Assembly (NCBI GenBank): GCA_021442155.1
Contig: CM038220.1
Location: forward strand, 76,867,817-76,931,816
Direction of reading: 5' to 3'
Source: Cymbidium sinense
Taxonomy: Eukaryota; Streptophyta; Magnoliopsida; Asparagales; Orchidaceae
Length of the DNA stretch: 64,000 bases
The notes beneath the pieces were generated by a model, which was not told the DNA's origin, made no database searches, and was given only the letters and a program-made list of their open reading frames with translations. Of this stretch, positions 11,790 through 24,010 are shown piece after piece. The first letter of the stretch is position 1. Each line of letters opens with the position of its first letter. The position numbers and the translations under genes were made by a program.

Positions 11790-12699
11790 ATTAGGAAGAT
11801 GGAGAATTTGAAAGCTCACACCATAGGAAAAGGTTATGCCTTAGGGGTATTAGGAAGATTTGTCTACCCTATAGCTCGAACCTAATCCTTACCTCTATCC
11901 TTCAAACCAATCCAAATGAAATCTTGAATCAATTCCAACTCAATTGATTTTCTCAAATCATGAATTAATTCCAAAATTTGAATCATGAATCAATTCTAAA
12001 TCAAATGATTGATACCCACGATTGAATTCAAATCCCAAAATCTTTCATAAGCCCTTTTATTTAACCTTATGGACTTAGCTCAAACCAAATCCAAATCACT
12101 CAAAACTCAAAAGATTTTCTCATAACCCATTTATATTGTCATTTATATTCACAAATATAAATGAAATATAAATTCAAATAACCAAAATAAATTCAGAACT
12201 CAAATCCAAATCTAACTAAAATCCAACTTATACTCTTTCAAGTCAAATCTTCGAACTTAGCACAAACCAAATCCATATCACTCAAAACTTAAAATATTTT
12301 CTCATAACCCATTTATAATCTCATTTATATTCACAAATATAAATAAAGTATAAATTCAAATAACCAAAACTAAACCTAAAGTTAAACCAAAATCCAATTT
12401 ACACCATTTCAAGTCAAATCCTTGAACTTAGCCAATCCATTCTCAAATCAATCCAAACTCTTGGATTTTTCTCTTCAAACGATTACTCCTTCAATCACAT
12501 GCTCAAATATAAACATAACCTACAATCACCAAATCAAAATCAAACTAACCCAAGTCAAAACCATGTTCACCCTTTTGAATTGAAATTATCAAATGAACCA
12601 AAATCTATTTGACTCCAAATCACTTGCAATTGGATTTATATTTTCATCATAAGTCCATATGTGAGTTCAACCAAACATAAATAAAGCCTTGATCAAGCC

Positions 12700-13600
12700 A
12701 ATTAACCCATTTAAGCAAACCTGACCTAAAGTGACCTAAAAGACCTTTTTGAGCTAAATTCTAATCCAACCTCAATTAGATTGAACTAAGCCCATCTAAG
12801 CCTCACATTGTCAGCAACCATCATCCTAGGAAGATCAATCACTCAAATTGGATCAAATTAAGTCAAACCTAGCCTTTGACCAAGTCAACACTTAACCCAA
12901 ATGAAACCTAAACAAGCCAAAATTCACTATAAGCCAAATTGATTAAAATCATTGATCTAAACCAATCCATAATCAATGATTGAACATGATCAAGCCATCA
13001 ATTGAGTCAAACCAAGCCTAATTGGCCACTTGACCTAATTTGACCTAAATTGATCTAAAAAGTCAAATGGGTCAAATCTTAATCTAAGCCAAATTGATTG
13101 CAACCAATGGGCCAAATTCATTTCAAATCACTTTTTGAACTTGACCAAAGCTTCAATTGACCAATTAGACCCAACCTAGCCCAATTGACCATGAACTCAA
13201 CTTGACCTAAAAGGTCAAATCAACTTGAAATCAAACCAAATCAAAATTAATTAAAACCAAAGCTTGTAATACATTCCAAATGATCAACCAAGCCTAAACC
13301 AACCCATGACCTAACCCAATTGGGTCAAATGGGTCAAATTAGTCAACTTGACCCATTTGATCTAAATGAACCTATATTAACCAATACCAAATCTAAATCA
13401 CATTGAACCAAACCAATAATACCCATAGGCTCCAAATGATCATTTGAACTTGACCTAACTGATGGTTTGACCCAATTTGACCAATTGGTCAACCTAACCC
13501 AATTTGGCCTAACTTGACCTAAATGGATCAAATTGAATAAAATCAAATCAAATGAACTCCAAATCACTTGAAAATTGGCCCAATCCATTTTTGAATCATT
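12700..13600. promoter_or_regulatory. TTGACC/GGTCAA-dense block in L2
   Basis: Dozens of TTGAC(C/T) cores on both strands, many as 'ttgacc(c/t)aa' and 'gggtcaa'. TTGAC(C/T) is the W-box core bound by plant WRKY factors. Whether these copies are bound is inference. Confidence 0.45.
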
Positions 13601-16600
13601 TAAAATCTGCTCAAATAAAAATCATGGCCAAATGACCACTTTGCTCTTAGGTCAAAGGGTATCCTATGACTAAATTCACTTAGAATTTGGTCATTTCTCT
13701 CTCAAGGCCGCTTGGCATCCTTCCATTGATCCACATGGGCACTAAGGGAGGTGGTGAACATGACCCAATGAGCTTGGGTCGGCCATGACCCAAGCCAAGG
13801 CCAAACCGACCTCAACAATGGAAATTGAACACTTGGAATTCCAAATGCACTCACCTAGCACATGGGAATCCACTCTCCTTCCCTCCACTATTCAAAATGA
13901 CCCATGTGGAGTGATTGGCACCTCAAATCATGCTTCTAATCCTTGCCATTGATCAAAAATGGTAAAATAGTCCATCACCGTCTGATCCAAGGAGGGGAGA
14001 GATATACTCCCCCTCATTCTCACTCAAATGATAAGCAATCATTTCCACAGAGCTAAGGTGATTCGATTGAAGCCTCCCTAAGCTTTTCCAAGCCATTCCT
14101 AAGCTCCATTGATATCCCATTCTCGGTTTCACTTAAAGCCAAAATAGGCGAGATCAATCCCGAGCTCAACTCATCTAATTCTCCATCAAAACCAAATTAA
14201 CCTTGAACACGCCATTAGTGGACTTTGTTAAGCTCAACCAAGTCATTTCCCAAGTCTTCAAGCCACGGGATGCATCACTTCAATCAAAGCCAATCTCCAT
14301 TGAAGGGGAGCTTGGTCAATCGAACCATCCACTTCAAGCCAAGACCTAATTCCTTCAACAAGGTTTTGTCTCTACTAGACGAAGCTACTTCCTCCGTTGA
14401 AAGCACCGGTGATAGTCTCTGGCGAGGTAATTTCTTGAAATTGTAGCCTTAAGAAAATTTTCTTGGTCCTTTTTGAAGAAAAGTGTCACCCTATTGGATC
14501 TTGACCATTGGATGTGCATCCCCCCTCCTTTCGAAGGTGTGGGATCATTTTGATCCCAATCTAAGCTTGAGTGAGCTCGAATTGAACGGGGAAAAATGAA
14601 CGGTGTTCATCTCTCATTGTTCGTGAAGGAGAAGGATCGCCTGCCATCCATTCTACATGATTGGAGTGGACGGCTATGATTATATCACGCTAGATCCCAT
14701 TTGATTTAAAACTAAACCACAGGATTAATCTTGGTCGTCCGATCTTGATAGTCCATAGAGAAAGTGCATCCACAGCCAGTTGACTTAGCAGATGGATGTG
14801 ATAACATAAATAACCTATCCCATTGTGCTATGTGGAAAGCGTGCCACATCAGCCTCCACGTGGCCCGACGGGATTAGGGGTTAATTAGGCTTAATTAATT
14901 CAATTTTAATGCTAAAACTTCTAAAATTCATAACTAATTATAGAAAAATCCAAAAAAAATGCAAACTCGGGTTCATTTTAAAGATAATTCAGAGAAGAAT
15001 AATATAAAATTAAAATTAAATATTTTTCAATAGTAATTTTAACTCAATTTAAGTTTTATTAGAAATATAATTAAGCTAATTACTCTCTATTTTATCAGAC
15101 CATTAACTCTAAACTTTCTGAGAATATTTGGTGGGATGACCTCTATCTCCCATGATTTTCTTGGAATTTATTATTTGACTAATTAGGAGAATTGCTTGTT
15201 TTATCCCTAATCAATTTCTTAATTAATTAAATTATTAATTAACATGTTAAATAGTGATAAATTCACTAATTAAGCTTATTAATCATCATTAAATAATCAA
15301 GGAATTTAGGGAATGAGATTAGGACTTCTTTTCTAATCTTTTCCCTAAGACTATTTTGTTTGTATAAACACTTAATTAAGTTGTAATTAATTAATGGCCT
15401 AATCACTTCATTAATTAATTCAATTAATCAAACTCAAAGCCAAATCATTCCAGAACTTAATCATTCAATTCTTGGGTAGATCTTTAGGTTTTCAATAACC
15501 TAAGAGTTTTTCAAAGGAAATTATAATCAAACTACATGTGTAGGAGAGTTATAAAAGTACTTAATTAAACCCTTTAGCTTAATTAACCAATAATTGGGAG
15601 ACAATTGCATTAGGCCCCTTTATTTCTTAGGTGCATTGTTGATTTAATTTCTATGTGGTTGCATATCATATGTTGTCTCATAATTACTTGGATAATTATG
15701 CTAAAGTGGTATAGATAAGGCATAATTAATGGATTTAATTCATACCTTAAACTAATCAAAATATAAAATCAACTTAATTGTTCCAAATTAAGCTAAACTA
15801 ATTCATACATGGGGGAATGGGTTAGGATTAGCAAACCACTATCACATTTCCTACATCAAATCAAATTCAAAGATAAAAATCTCCTTAAAGAATTTTGATT
15901 CATTTTAAATGATCTTATTTTCTTAGGATTATTCTTAGAAATTAATTAGGGTGAATGAAGTCATGTGCTTATATTCCTTTATTTCTTTTCAATTATGCTA
16001 AATATTGCTTGCCATATGAAATCATGCATTCATTTTTTTAAAAAATTAATTAAAGAAAATGTTTTTTTAATGTCAAATTGCATGTGTTGGCTAAAATTAA
16101 GAATATGAGTGGCTATTATCATTATTAAATCAAGAATTACTTTTCAAAACTTATAAATCAAAAATTATAAATGAAGTGATGCTAGTTATGAATATTCATA
16201 AGCTTGCATGTGATGATAGCATAAGACGTGTATTATGAAGTTCTCTTTCCTTCTCTTAGTATGGATTTACATAGGATTTGCAAGTGTATAACTCATTTGA
16301 AAAGAATACAACACTTGCCTAAATCTATTCCAATGCATCTCTATATTAAAACTTAGAAAGGACCTTCATATTACACATGTAAATCTTACATTCAAATCGA
16401 ACATAAATCTCTTGCATGATTCTTCATCCATTTGGTTCTTTTTATACATCTACATGTATTTAAGAAAAGTGATATATCCCCGGACATCCCGAGGTCAAGG
16501 CTTTAGAAGTAGGTGGTCTTATACCTTATGCTCCTAGTGTAAAAAATAATGGCATCATTCTCACTTATAACTTATATACTGTGGATGTGCATTTAGCTAG

Positions 16601-17312
16601 TGGATAAAAGAGTCTATCTTTTCTACATAATATGCATTCATGGAATATCCAAATTTTCAAACCATATCTCTTTGCATCCATCATCAAGGCATACTAGGAT
16701 TTGGATTACATGTATAGCTATGCTTAGGATTATTCATATGCATGGTATACATGGTGGAAAGAAATGAATGGGTGTGTGTTATGTGATAGTAATCCACCTT
16801 AACTAATTTTGAGAGGCCTTTCTTATTGAATAGGGCCATTTAGAAAGAATCTAAACTTACGATCAATTAAAATACATAATAAATCATTCACTAAAGGAAA
16901 TCCATTAATGAACCTACCTTAGAAATACTTTAAGGTAGGGATGAAAGAGAGTTCTCCTCTCTTTTCTTCTCATCATAACATTTAGTCACTAAGTGTTGGT
17001 TCATTCAAACCAAATCAAATCATCAACTAAAATTGATAAATCAACTAAAATCACTTAAACTGAAACCACCCTCTAAGTTAAACCTATCACACTTAGAATA
17101 TTCTAATCTTAAAGCCTACCTAAGACATGCCACAGAAGCTTTTAATGGCACACACATTAGGCTAAGTCACCATTTCTAGCTCTATGTTAGGAAAATGCAT
17201 GGTTTGATGCCTGATTTTGTTTTGTGATGTAATATTTTTAGACTGAATGTTAGGGTGTATGTGCATAGACTGGATGATAGGGCGATCTTAGCCTAATCAT
17301 GTATTCTGTAGG

Positions 17313-17391
17313 GGATTATGCTTAAGGGGCGTTGTAATAAAAATATAAATGATTTTTTTGTGTAGGTTGCTTATATCCCTAAGCATAATCC
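17313..17391 (+). other. Inverted repeat in LTR 3' half
   Basis: GGATTATGCTTAAGGG (17,313-17,328) pairs with CCCTAAGCATAATCC (17,377-17,391) with a single bulged A, around an AT-rich loop of about 48 nt. Weaker forms lie at the same LTR place at 42,610-42,692 and 61,527-61,607. It might be a transcript 3'-end or structural element. Confidence 0.55.
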
Positions 17392-19256
17392 AAACTAGGA
17401 CAGGTGGACTTAGTTACCCATATGTGGGGTGCTAAGTCTAACTTATTCATATAATTGCTTGGGTTGTGTGGTATATTTAACTAACCTTTGTTTTGTAGGT
17501 TTAGTTAGATTTACCTTTCCCATTTTGATGTAAATTTTGCAATTAAGATTTGGAATGAATTTTATGGGGGATTAGGATCAACATTGGTCATAAAACTAAG
17601 TCTTATGCACCATGTGATGCCTTTAGAGCAACCATATTCCAATCAAGCCAAAAGGAAGAAAAGAAGCAAATTAAAATGAAGAATGAAGGGTGAAGAATGA
17701 AGACTCCCATAACATTAATTCCTTTTAATTATAATTATTCATTTATAATCTGGGTTGTATAAGGGTAGAGCTCGGCTACCCATTTTCTTTTTTCGGGTTG
17801 TGTGGTGGAACCCGACCACATCAGGCCTCTTATTCTTTTACGCTAATTTTATACATTAATTGATGTTTTGTTTATGATTGCGCAAATAGGATGGCATGAT
17901 CTTCCTATTTTCTTAATTATTTAATGGTTTTTGAATGGCCTAGATATGATTAGACTCTTAGGGAAAAATAAATTTTCTATCCAATTAATTAACTTAAAAT
18001 TAAATTAAATAACTCATAATCTCACCTAAAGCCTAGGATATAAATCAAGATAATAAAATATTTAGCAACCCCTTAGCTGGATATTGTATGTCTCACATCA
18101 TGCATAAATCATATTGCTTCACTCTGCTAATGGAGGGCTTCCACCTTGCCGAGAAAATGGCTTGATCATTGAGAGCCAGAAACACACCTCCTTCTTTTGA
18201 TTTTGGCCCATAACCAATCTTCTCATGCATTAGGCATATAAAATCCCATAGCTTGTGTCAAATAATATTGTCCAAAAATCAAAATAAATCTTAACAAAAT
18301 TTGCATTAGATTAAGTCATCATTCATGCCCCTCATGATCTAGTCTCTTAGAGAGTGAGTTTAAGTACTTAGTCTCCTTTCTAAAATAAACAACAGCTTAG
18401 CTATCTTGCAAAGCATAAGACTTGCCTACATGTATTTAAAATCATAGGAAGAGTTAGTTGGTGGCCACCCCCAGGCGGTTGTTAGTCCAATAGTCGGATG
18501 ATTTATTCTCTCTTGTGAAGGTAAACCATATGCTAATTTTTGTCTTAGATTTAGGTCAGGCTTTGGCCCTCACCAAAGCTCCCTAGATTTAGGATCTGAG
18601 GTTGTGATTTTTCTTCATAGGCTACAAGCATAATTTCTCACCTCTTAGGCATTTCTACAATCTTGTGTTGTGGAATTGTAAGCCCTAGATTTTTAATAGA
18701 AATTGAACTCAAAGCATATAATTTTCCTCAAATTCAAAAATATAAAGCCCAACCATAGGGTAATTTGGGATGCTCACTGGGCTTCCTAATATCATGAACA
18801 TCTCCTATTCATCTTCCTTTGGTTTTGAAAATAACTCCCTCTTTTTGATCAATCCCACTTGATTTTCTAAAAAATAACCAATTGATTGATAGTCCTATCA
18901 TTAAAATTTTTGAAGATAAATATCATTTACCTAAATTGAGAGTATTCCTATGAATCTCATTCCTTAGTGTGTAATTAACTATGGAGGCTTGCCTCCAAAG
19001 GGAACTTAACGAACCCGGTTTAAAATAAACCCTAATTTACTTTTCTATGTAAAGTAGGGGAAGATCTCTGGTACATCAAAGACCCATTGTCCTTAGGAGT
19101 ATTTATTAAGTGATTAGGTTCATTATAGGATAGTGACTTCTATCTATCAAGATAGTACATCATTCCTCAATGTCATACCCGATCACACTAATAAGTACAT
19201 CTATAGATCTACGTGGTGTCCAACTCAACCACAATCTTACAAAATAACACACCACA

Positions 19257-20300
19257 GGTGTCTCTCCTCTAAACCTTTGAGCTCTTCTAACTGCAGCTTG
19301 ACATTCTGCTCTGTAGTAATCTTACTACCCACAACTATCCTGAGTGATGGGAGTTGAACTTCTAATGGTAGAACGGCTTCAGACCCATACATTAGGGAAA
19401 ATGGGGTAGATTGAGTTGGAGTTTTATATGTGGTGTGGTAGGCCCACAAGGCTTCAACCAACTACTTATGTCACTGTCTTTTATTGTCATCAAGTGTCTT
19501 CTTCAATATTTGGATGAGAGTTTTATTTAATGCTTCTGCTAGACTGTTTTCCCATGGGTAGTAGATAGTGGAGTATCTCTAATCTATGTTGTGTCTCCAG
19601 CAAAGCTATTGATTTTGGTGCTCTTGAATGCAGTGTCATTATCGAATATTATTCGTCGAGGCACCCCAAACCTATATACAATATGGTTCCTGAAAAATTG
19701 GCTCACATACTGAGCTGTGATCTCTCTAAGTGAGATTTCCTTCACCCACTTGGAAAAGTAGTCGTTGGTAGCTAGAATGAACTGGTAACCCTTGAAAGAA
19801 GGAGAATCAATCGAACCCACAATGTTAGTGCCCCAACACTCAAATGGCCATGAGACCAAAACAAAATGTAGAATGTTAGGTGGTTGATGCAACACCACAC
19901 TGTTCACCTAACATTGGTGGCACCTCCTAGCTACATCCATGCAATTTGTAATCATCATGGACCAGTAGTATCTTAGTCTTTTGATATTGGCTTTCATCTT
20001 CGGACCAGACTGGTGAACTCTGCATAAACCTGAGTGTACCTCAGTTACAATCTTATGGGCTTCATGTTTTGCTAAATAACATAACCATATATGATCAAAA
20101 GATCATCGATATAAAGTGCCATCCATAAGAGCATAGAAGAGAGCTCTCTATTTCACCCGATGAGCTAATGACTTATCTTGAGGTAGTTTTCCCATGTTTA
20201 AGTAATCCATGAATGGTTGCCTCCAATCTAACTCATCCTCCTTTTTGGCAACGGTAACCTCCCCTTCAAAAGAGAGTCTATCAAAGATCAATAAGGGATA
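19257..20300 (-). pseudogene. Integrase of M1 (3'-truncated)
   Basis: Retroviral-type integrase, which inserts element cDNA into the host genome. The zinc-binding HHCC segment is readable (EVHSGLCRVHQ then ARRCHQC, about 20,040-19,915). The core has CWGTNIVGSID, NDYFSKW and IIFDNDTAF (19,907-19,584), then NSLAEALNKT with the catalytic Glu (about 19,550), and the GSEAVLPLEVQLPS segment near 19,380. The first catalytic Asp (usual GxDxxGP) is Asn here (codon at 19,826-19,824). Frames are broken near 19,585 and 19,470 and after CHQC. The protein is cut at 19,257 by the adjoining LTR, so the C-terminal DNA-binding part is missing. Confidence 0.85.
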
Positions 20301-20960
20301 AAACTCGTCTATTTTAAACCCTTATTGAAATGGACTCATCTTCCGGGCATGACAACTCCTTGGCGAGCTTGGCCAATGCATCTTCTATAGCATTATATCC
20401 TTGAGGAATCTTATAGATAGTGACTTCTGGGATATGGGCCAACATTTGTGGTAATGATGGAGCTTAGGCTTTAGAACTTTATAGGACATAGCAATTTGGT
20501 TGATGATGAGCTAAGAATCCCCGAAGATGCTGACACTCTGGATGCATAATGTAACGACTAACTCCAGACTAGCAATCAGACTTTCATATTTAGCTTCGTT
20601 GTTGGTGCATGGATTGGATAGATGATATGAGAATTTCATTACATTGTGGTGCAGAGTTAGTAGAATTACTCTTACCCTTGTCTTCCATTGAAGAGTAGAT
20701 CATGAGTCTTCTCCTTTTTGAGAGGAGGCTGCACCATTGAAATACATCTCCCAATGGTGAATGCTAGTGTCCCCTAAGTTCATGATTCATTCATCGAGGA
20801 GGTCATCACTAAGTGGAGAATCAACAAAAAGTGGGTGTGCTGCTAAGAAATCTATTAGTGCCTATCCTTCCACAACACGAAGGGGTACGAATGTGAACTG
20901 CGATAAAATCATGGACCATCATGCCAATCATCCAGATAATGTTGGCCGTGTCATGAGATA
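20301..20960 (-). pseudogene. Archaeal-type RNase H (aRH) of M1
   Basis: A second RNase H between RT-RH and INT, the hallmark of Tat-lineage elements, thought to take over removal of RNA from the RNA:DNA hybrid. Readable parts are CTNNEAKYESLIASLEL (about 20,625-20,570), SIFGDS followed by a stop (about 20,535-20,510), and EDALAKLAKELS (about 20,385-20,345). The motif NNxAEY, which carries the catalytic Glu, reads NNEAKY (Glu to Lys). A stop follows GDS. The aRH is therefore inactive. Homologous P1 sequence lies at 31,710-32,190. Confidence 0.75.
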
Positions 20961-22290
20961 TTATAGTGGATTAGCAGTGCTTCTCAATAGGTGGGTAGTT
21001 TACCTTAGTAGGGATTATATAATGAATGAGGTAGTAGAGGGAATTTTTTTCCCCTCGTCATTGGCTTGAGCCAACAATGCATTGAGGGAGTCATCTAATG
21101 TAGTGGTGCAGAGGATCAATGGCTAGATAGCCGCTAGAAATACAATCATCGTAGTGCTTGATGTTTTCAAAGGCAAGCACTTATCATCCCACTTGAACTT
21201 GACATCCATTTTGATAAGAGAATATCGGCATCTTCCTGATAGGTTGGATATGAAGCATCTTAGATATGCAAACTGCCCTTGAAATGATCTGAGTTGAGTC
21301 AGACTTTTAGGGTGTGGTATTTCTAAGATAACCTTGATCTTCTCCAAGTCGATCTCTATTCCCCGGTGTTGAACAACAAACCTAAAAAATTTCCTTGAAG
21401 CCACTCTAAATACACACTTCATGGGATTCATTTTGAGGTTAAATTTTCTTAACCATTCAAAAACTACTCTCAAGTCAAAGAGATGGTCTTCCTTTTCTTT
21501 GCTTTTGACCACTAGAACATCAACATATCATTTAACTTGATGATGAATAAGTTCATTAAAAATATGAGTCATGGCCCGCCAGTATGTAGCACTAGCATTT
21601 TAAGGTCGAAAGGCATGACCTTATAACAAAAGATTTCGATCGGGGTTCAAAAAGTAGTATTTCTTTCATTGTCGAGGGCCATCTTGATTTGGTTGTAGCC
21701 AGATGACCCATCAATAAAGGAGAATACTGTATGAGATTAGGCAATGTCCACCATCAATTTTGGTATAGAAAGTGGAAATTTATCTTTATGACATGCCTTG
21801 TTTAGATCCTTAAAACTGATGCATATGTGAATTTGGACATTCTTTTTCTTAACTAGGATGACACTACCTAACCAGGTAGGGTATTTTTCTTCCCTGATAA
21901 AATCAGCATCGATCAATTTCTTAATTTTAGAAGTGAGCTATTGTTCAATTTCTAATCGCATGCATTTAGGAGCTTTCTTGATAGGGTTAGCATTAGAATT
22001 TATTGCTAGCATCTAGATTGCCACATCAAAAAATAAACCAGGCATTTCTTCATAACTCCATGCAAAATAGTCCTTAAACTCAGCTAATAGTCTAACTAAG
22101 TCATTGGTTTCTTCTTCATTCAACAAGGAACTATGTGTAATGCTAATGGATCTTCTTTTATTTCTAAGTTAATTTCCTTGAGTTCGTCCATGGTTCATCG
22201 ATTTCTTCTTCAAACTCGTGGTGCATCTTTGACTTGTGCTCATTGATTTGAAGTTTCTAAACATGCCTCCTCATAAGAGTTAGCATGATT
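20961..22290 (-). pseudogene. Reverse transcriptase and RNase H of M1
   Basis: Ty3/gypsy RT. Minus-strand reading gives FSFIDGSSGYNQI (motif A, catalytic Asp kept, about 21,725), a degraded motif B region, and YVDV in place of the catalytic YVDD (21,527-21,516), preceded by a stop. The thumb/connection follows: RVVFEWLRKFNLKMNPMKC, GIEIDLEKIKVILEIP and KSLTQLRSFQGQFAYLR (21,512-21,130). The attached gypsy-type RNase H is degraded (20,961-21,122). The second Asp of YxDD is essential, so this RT is dead. Frameshifts lie near 21,210 and 21,570. Confidence 0.85.
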
Positions 22291-23180
22291 TGAGGAGAAC
22301 ATATTAGACCCCAAATGAGTGGTGATGACTACAATGGTTATCGCCATCATCAATCACACCGTACAAATCCTAGTCCGATCTTAATTAATGATTTTGGTTG
22401 TCCCATAATCTTTCAAAATAGTTTGACCTGTGTTTAGAGTATGTTGGATTAATCCCTTATTTTCTAAGTTAATAACACAAGGCGAATACCAATCAAGAGG
22501 TAGTGATTAAATCTTTATATGAATCATCCTCAAGTTCTACATTGGCTCCCTGACTTGAGGAAGATGCATCAAATAAAAACCTCTTTAGTCTAATGTCTGT
22601 GGATGACTTGGGGCCTCCTTAACTACCAAACCTTTGACTTTCTAGGAGGAAAGTGTGGTTAGAGCTAAAGTTCCCAACTGCTGATTGATTTTTCTATATA
22701 ATGATTCAAATACATTCATTCTTTGCTTGGAAGCCTGGTCTTCACCATTGTCTAGCTTGAATGTCACCTCTAAGGGGACCCACTGAGAGGGGTTGGTTGG
22801 TGTGCTAACCATATGAGAATCATCCTCTAAACTAGACTCTAAGTCTATGTGAATAGTAGGGGTACTCCTGTGAGCTAGAACATAGCTCCTACTGGGTGGC
22901 CACCAGCAAAGAGGTCTTCCACCTATGGAATTGCCTCTGAATTTGCCTCTTTCCCTACTTGGTGGAGGTTGAGTTGTCCTACCCATGTGTTCATATGGTG
23001 GAACAAATTATGGATGGAATATAATATCTGGCTCTACCTCTTCCTCGGTGTCTGATTCTTGTTCACTTGTGTTTCTTTTCTTTTTTCTTTTTCAATTTAT
23101 TTTTCTCTTTCTATTTCTTTTTTTTTTTGAACTTTCACCAAGTTCACGAGACTATACTTTTTGGTTTCGAGGAAGATAGT
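22291..23180 (-). pseudogene. PR-RT linker of M1
   Basis: Low-conservation linker, no enzymatic domain. It matches the P1 linker at 29,300-29,970: TIHIDLESSLEDD, TNPSQWVPLEVTF, EDQASKQ and QQLGTLALT are readable at 22,880-22,645. The segment at about 23,045-23,120 encodes a Lys/Glu-rich stretch (a pyrimidine-rich tract on the plus strand). The acidic and basic composition suggests a flexible tether. Confidence 0.65.
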
Positions 23181-24010
23181 AGGATGCATCTTCATAAATC
23201 TTGATCTCTCTAACTGAGAATGGCTTTAAATCTCCTTTAACATAATACTCGATTACACCTCTTCTAAATTTGATGCACTAGTGCAAAGAAGATGGAACCG
23301 TGTTGTTTGCATATATTTAAGGCACGAAAAGCGTGAAAGATGTATTTGAATCTATTATGTAGAACTTGGCTTCTATCTTCCAAATCCATCTATCTCTAGT
23401 AAATATGGAGCCTAAAACCCTCTCGCCTTGTTCGTTGAATCCTTTCAACATCATTTGAACTCCTCAGAGTTTAGAGGTCGATCCTCAAGTAGGCAAGGGT
23501 TTTTAGACTCATAATATTCACTGATGCACATTGATCAACTAACACCGGAGAGTCCAAGCCCATATCCACCGTGATATGAGGAGATGGTTATGCTCCATCA
23601 TCCCAAAAGAAGGTCTTCATCGGAATGTAAATCTCCTCTTGAAAAGCATGTCTCCTCTAATAATGGTTAGGCAAGCATATTTCTGAGATCAATGACCTTC
23701 ATCTCTTTGGATAAGATAAGGGCATCATATATGCCTAGTTTAGCTGGCAACTTTCTCAAATGAGTCAGGACATTGTAGTCAACTCGCTGATCCTTCAAGC
23801 ATATCCATGGTGGAGCATCCTATGGAGGGACTTCTTGATAATTAGAATCAATGACTTGTTTACCCTTATCCTGAGGTGCTACCCTAGGAGGTAGAACTTT
23901 GCCACTACGAAGGTTGACATCCGTGACTTCATGAGATAGTTTAGTAGAAAGTTCTATCATCGGTTCACCTACCTGGGATCATCGGAGTTAGATGACTCCA
24001 AGTCTATCTT
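23181..24010 (-). pseudogene. Aspartic protease of M1
   Basis: Retropepsin-type protease that would cut the Gag-Pol polyprotein. CASVNIMSLKTLAYLRIDL is readable (about 23,531-23,475). The catalytic triplet Asp-Ser-Gly is Asp-Gln-Cys (23,536-23,528), where P1 keeps DSG, so the enzyme could not work. Several stops and frameshifts lie downstream. The C-terminal part reaches the EIKIYEDASYYLP segment near 23,200. The N-terminal side (about 23,640-23,850) matches the P1 segment around LTSKLSIYDALL. Confidence 0.7.

Larger units (their letters stand above)
11790..19256 (+). mobile_element. L2: nearly complete LTR of element 1
   Basis: Collinear over its length with L3 and L6. It lacks only about the first 130 bp: the pre-LTR text breaks off at TATTGGGC and resumes inside the LTR. 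In order it holds TATA-like repeats (about 12,100-12,400), a TTGACC-rich block (12,700-13,600), the U3 palindrome (13,994-14,013), a conserved block with CTCTACTAGACGAAGCTAC (about 14,370), AT-rich DNA (14,880-16,450), a hairpin (17,313-17,391), and a 3' part ending ACACCACA at 19,256. The next base begins antisense integrase of M1. Its 3' part is closer to L5 than to L3/L6. Short open frames inside are chance. Confidence 0.85.

Noticed and set aside
13343..13588. Minus-strand open frame with repeated W/G/V/N residues, and the similar ones at 38,205-38,831 and 46,397-46,606
   Set aside because: They are translations of the TTGACC/GGTCAA repeats in the LTR, with no domain and no conservation of frame between LTR copies.
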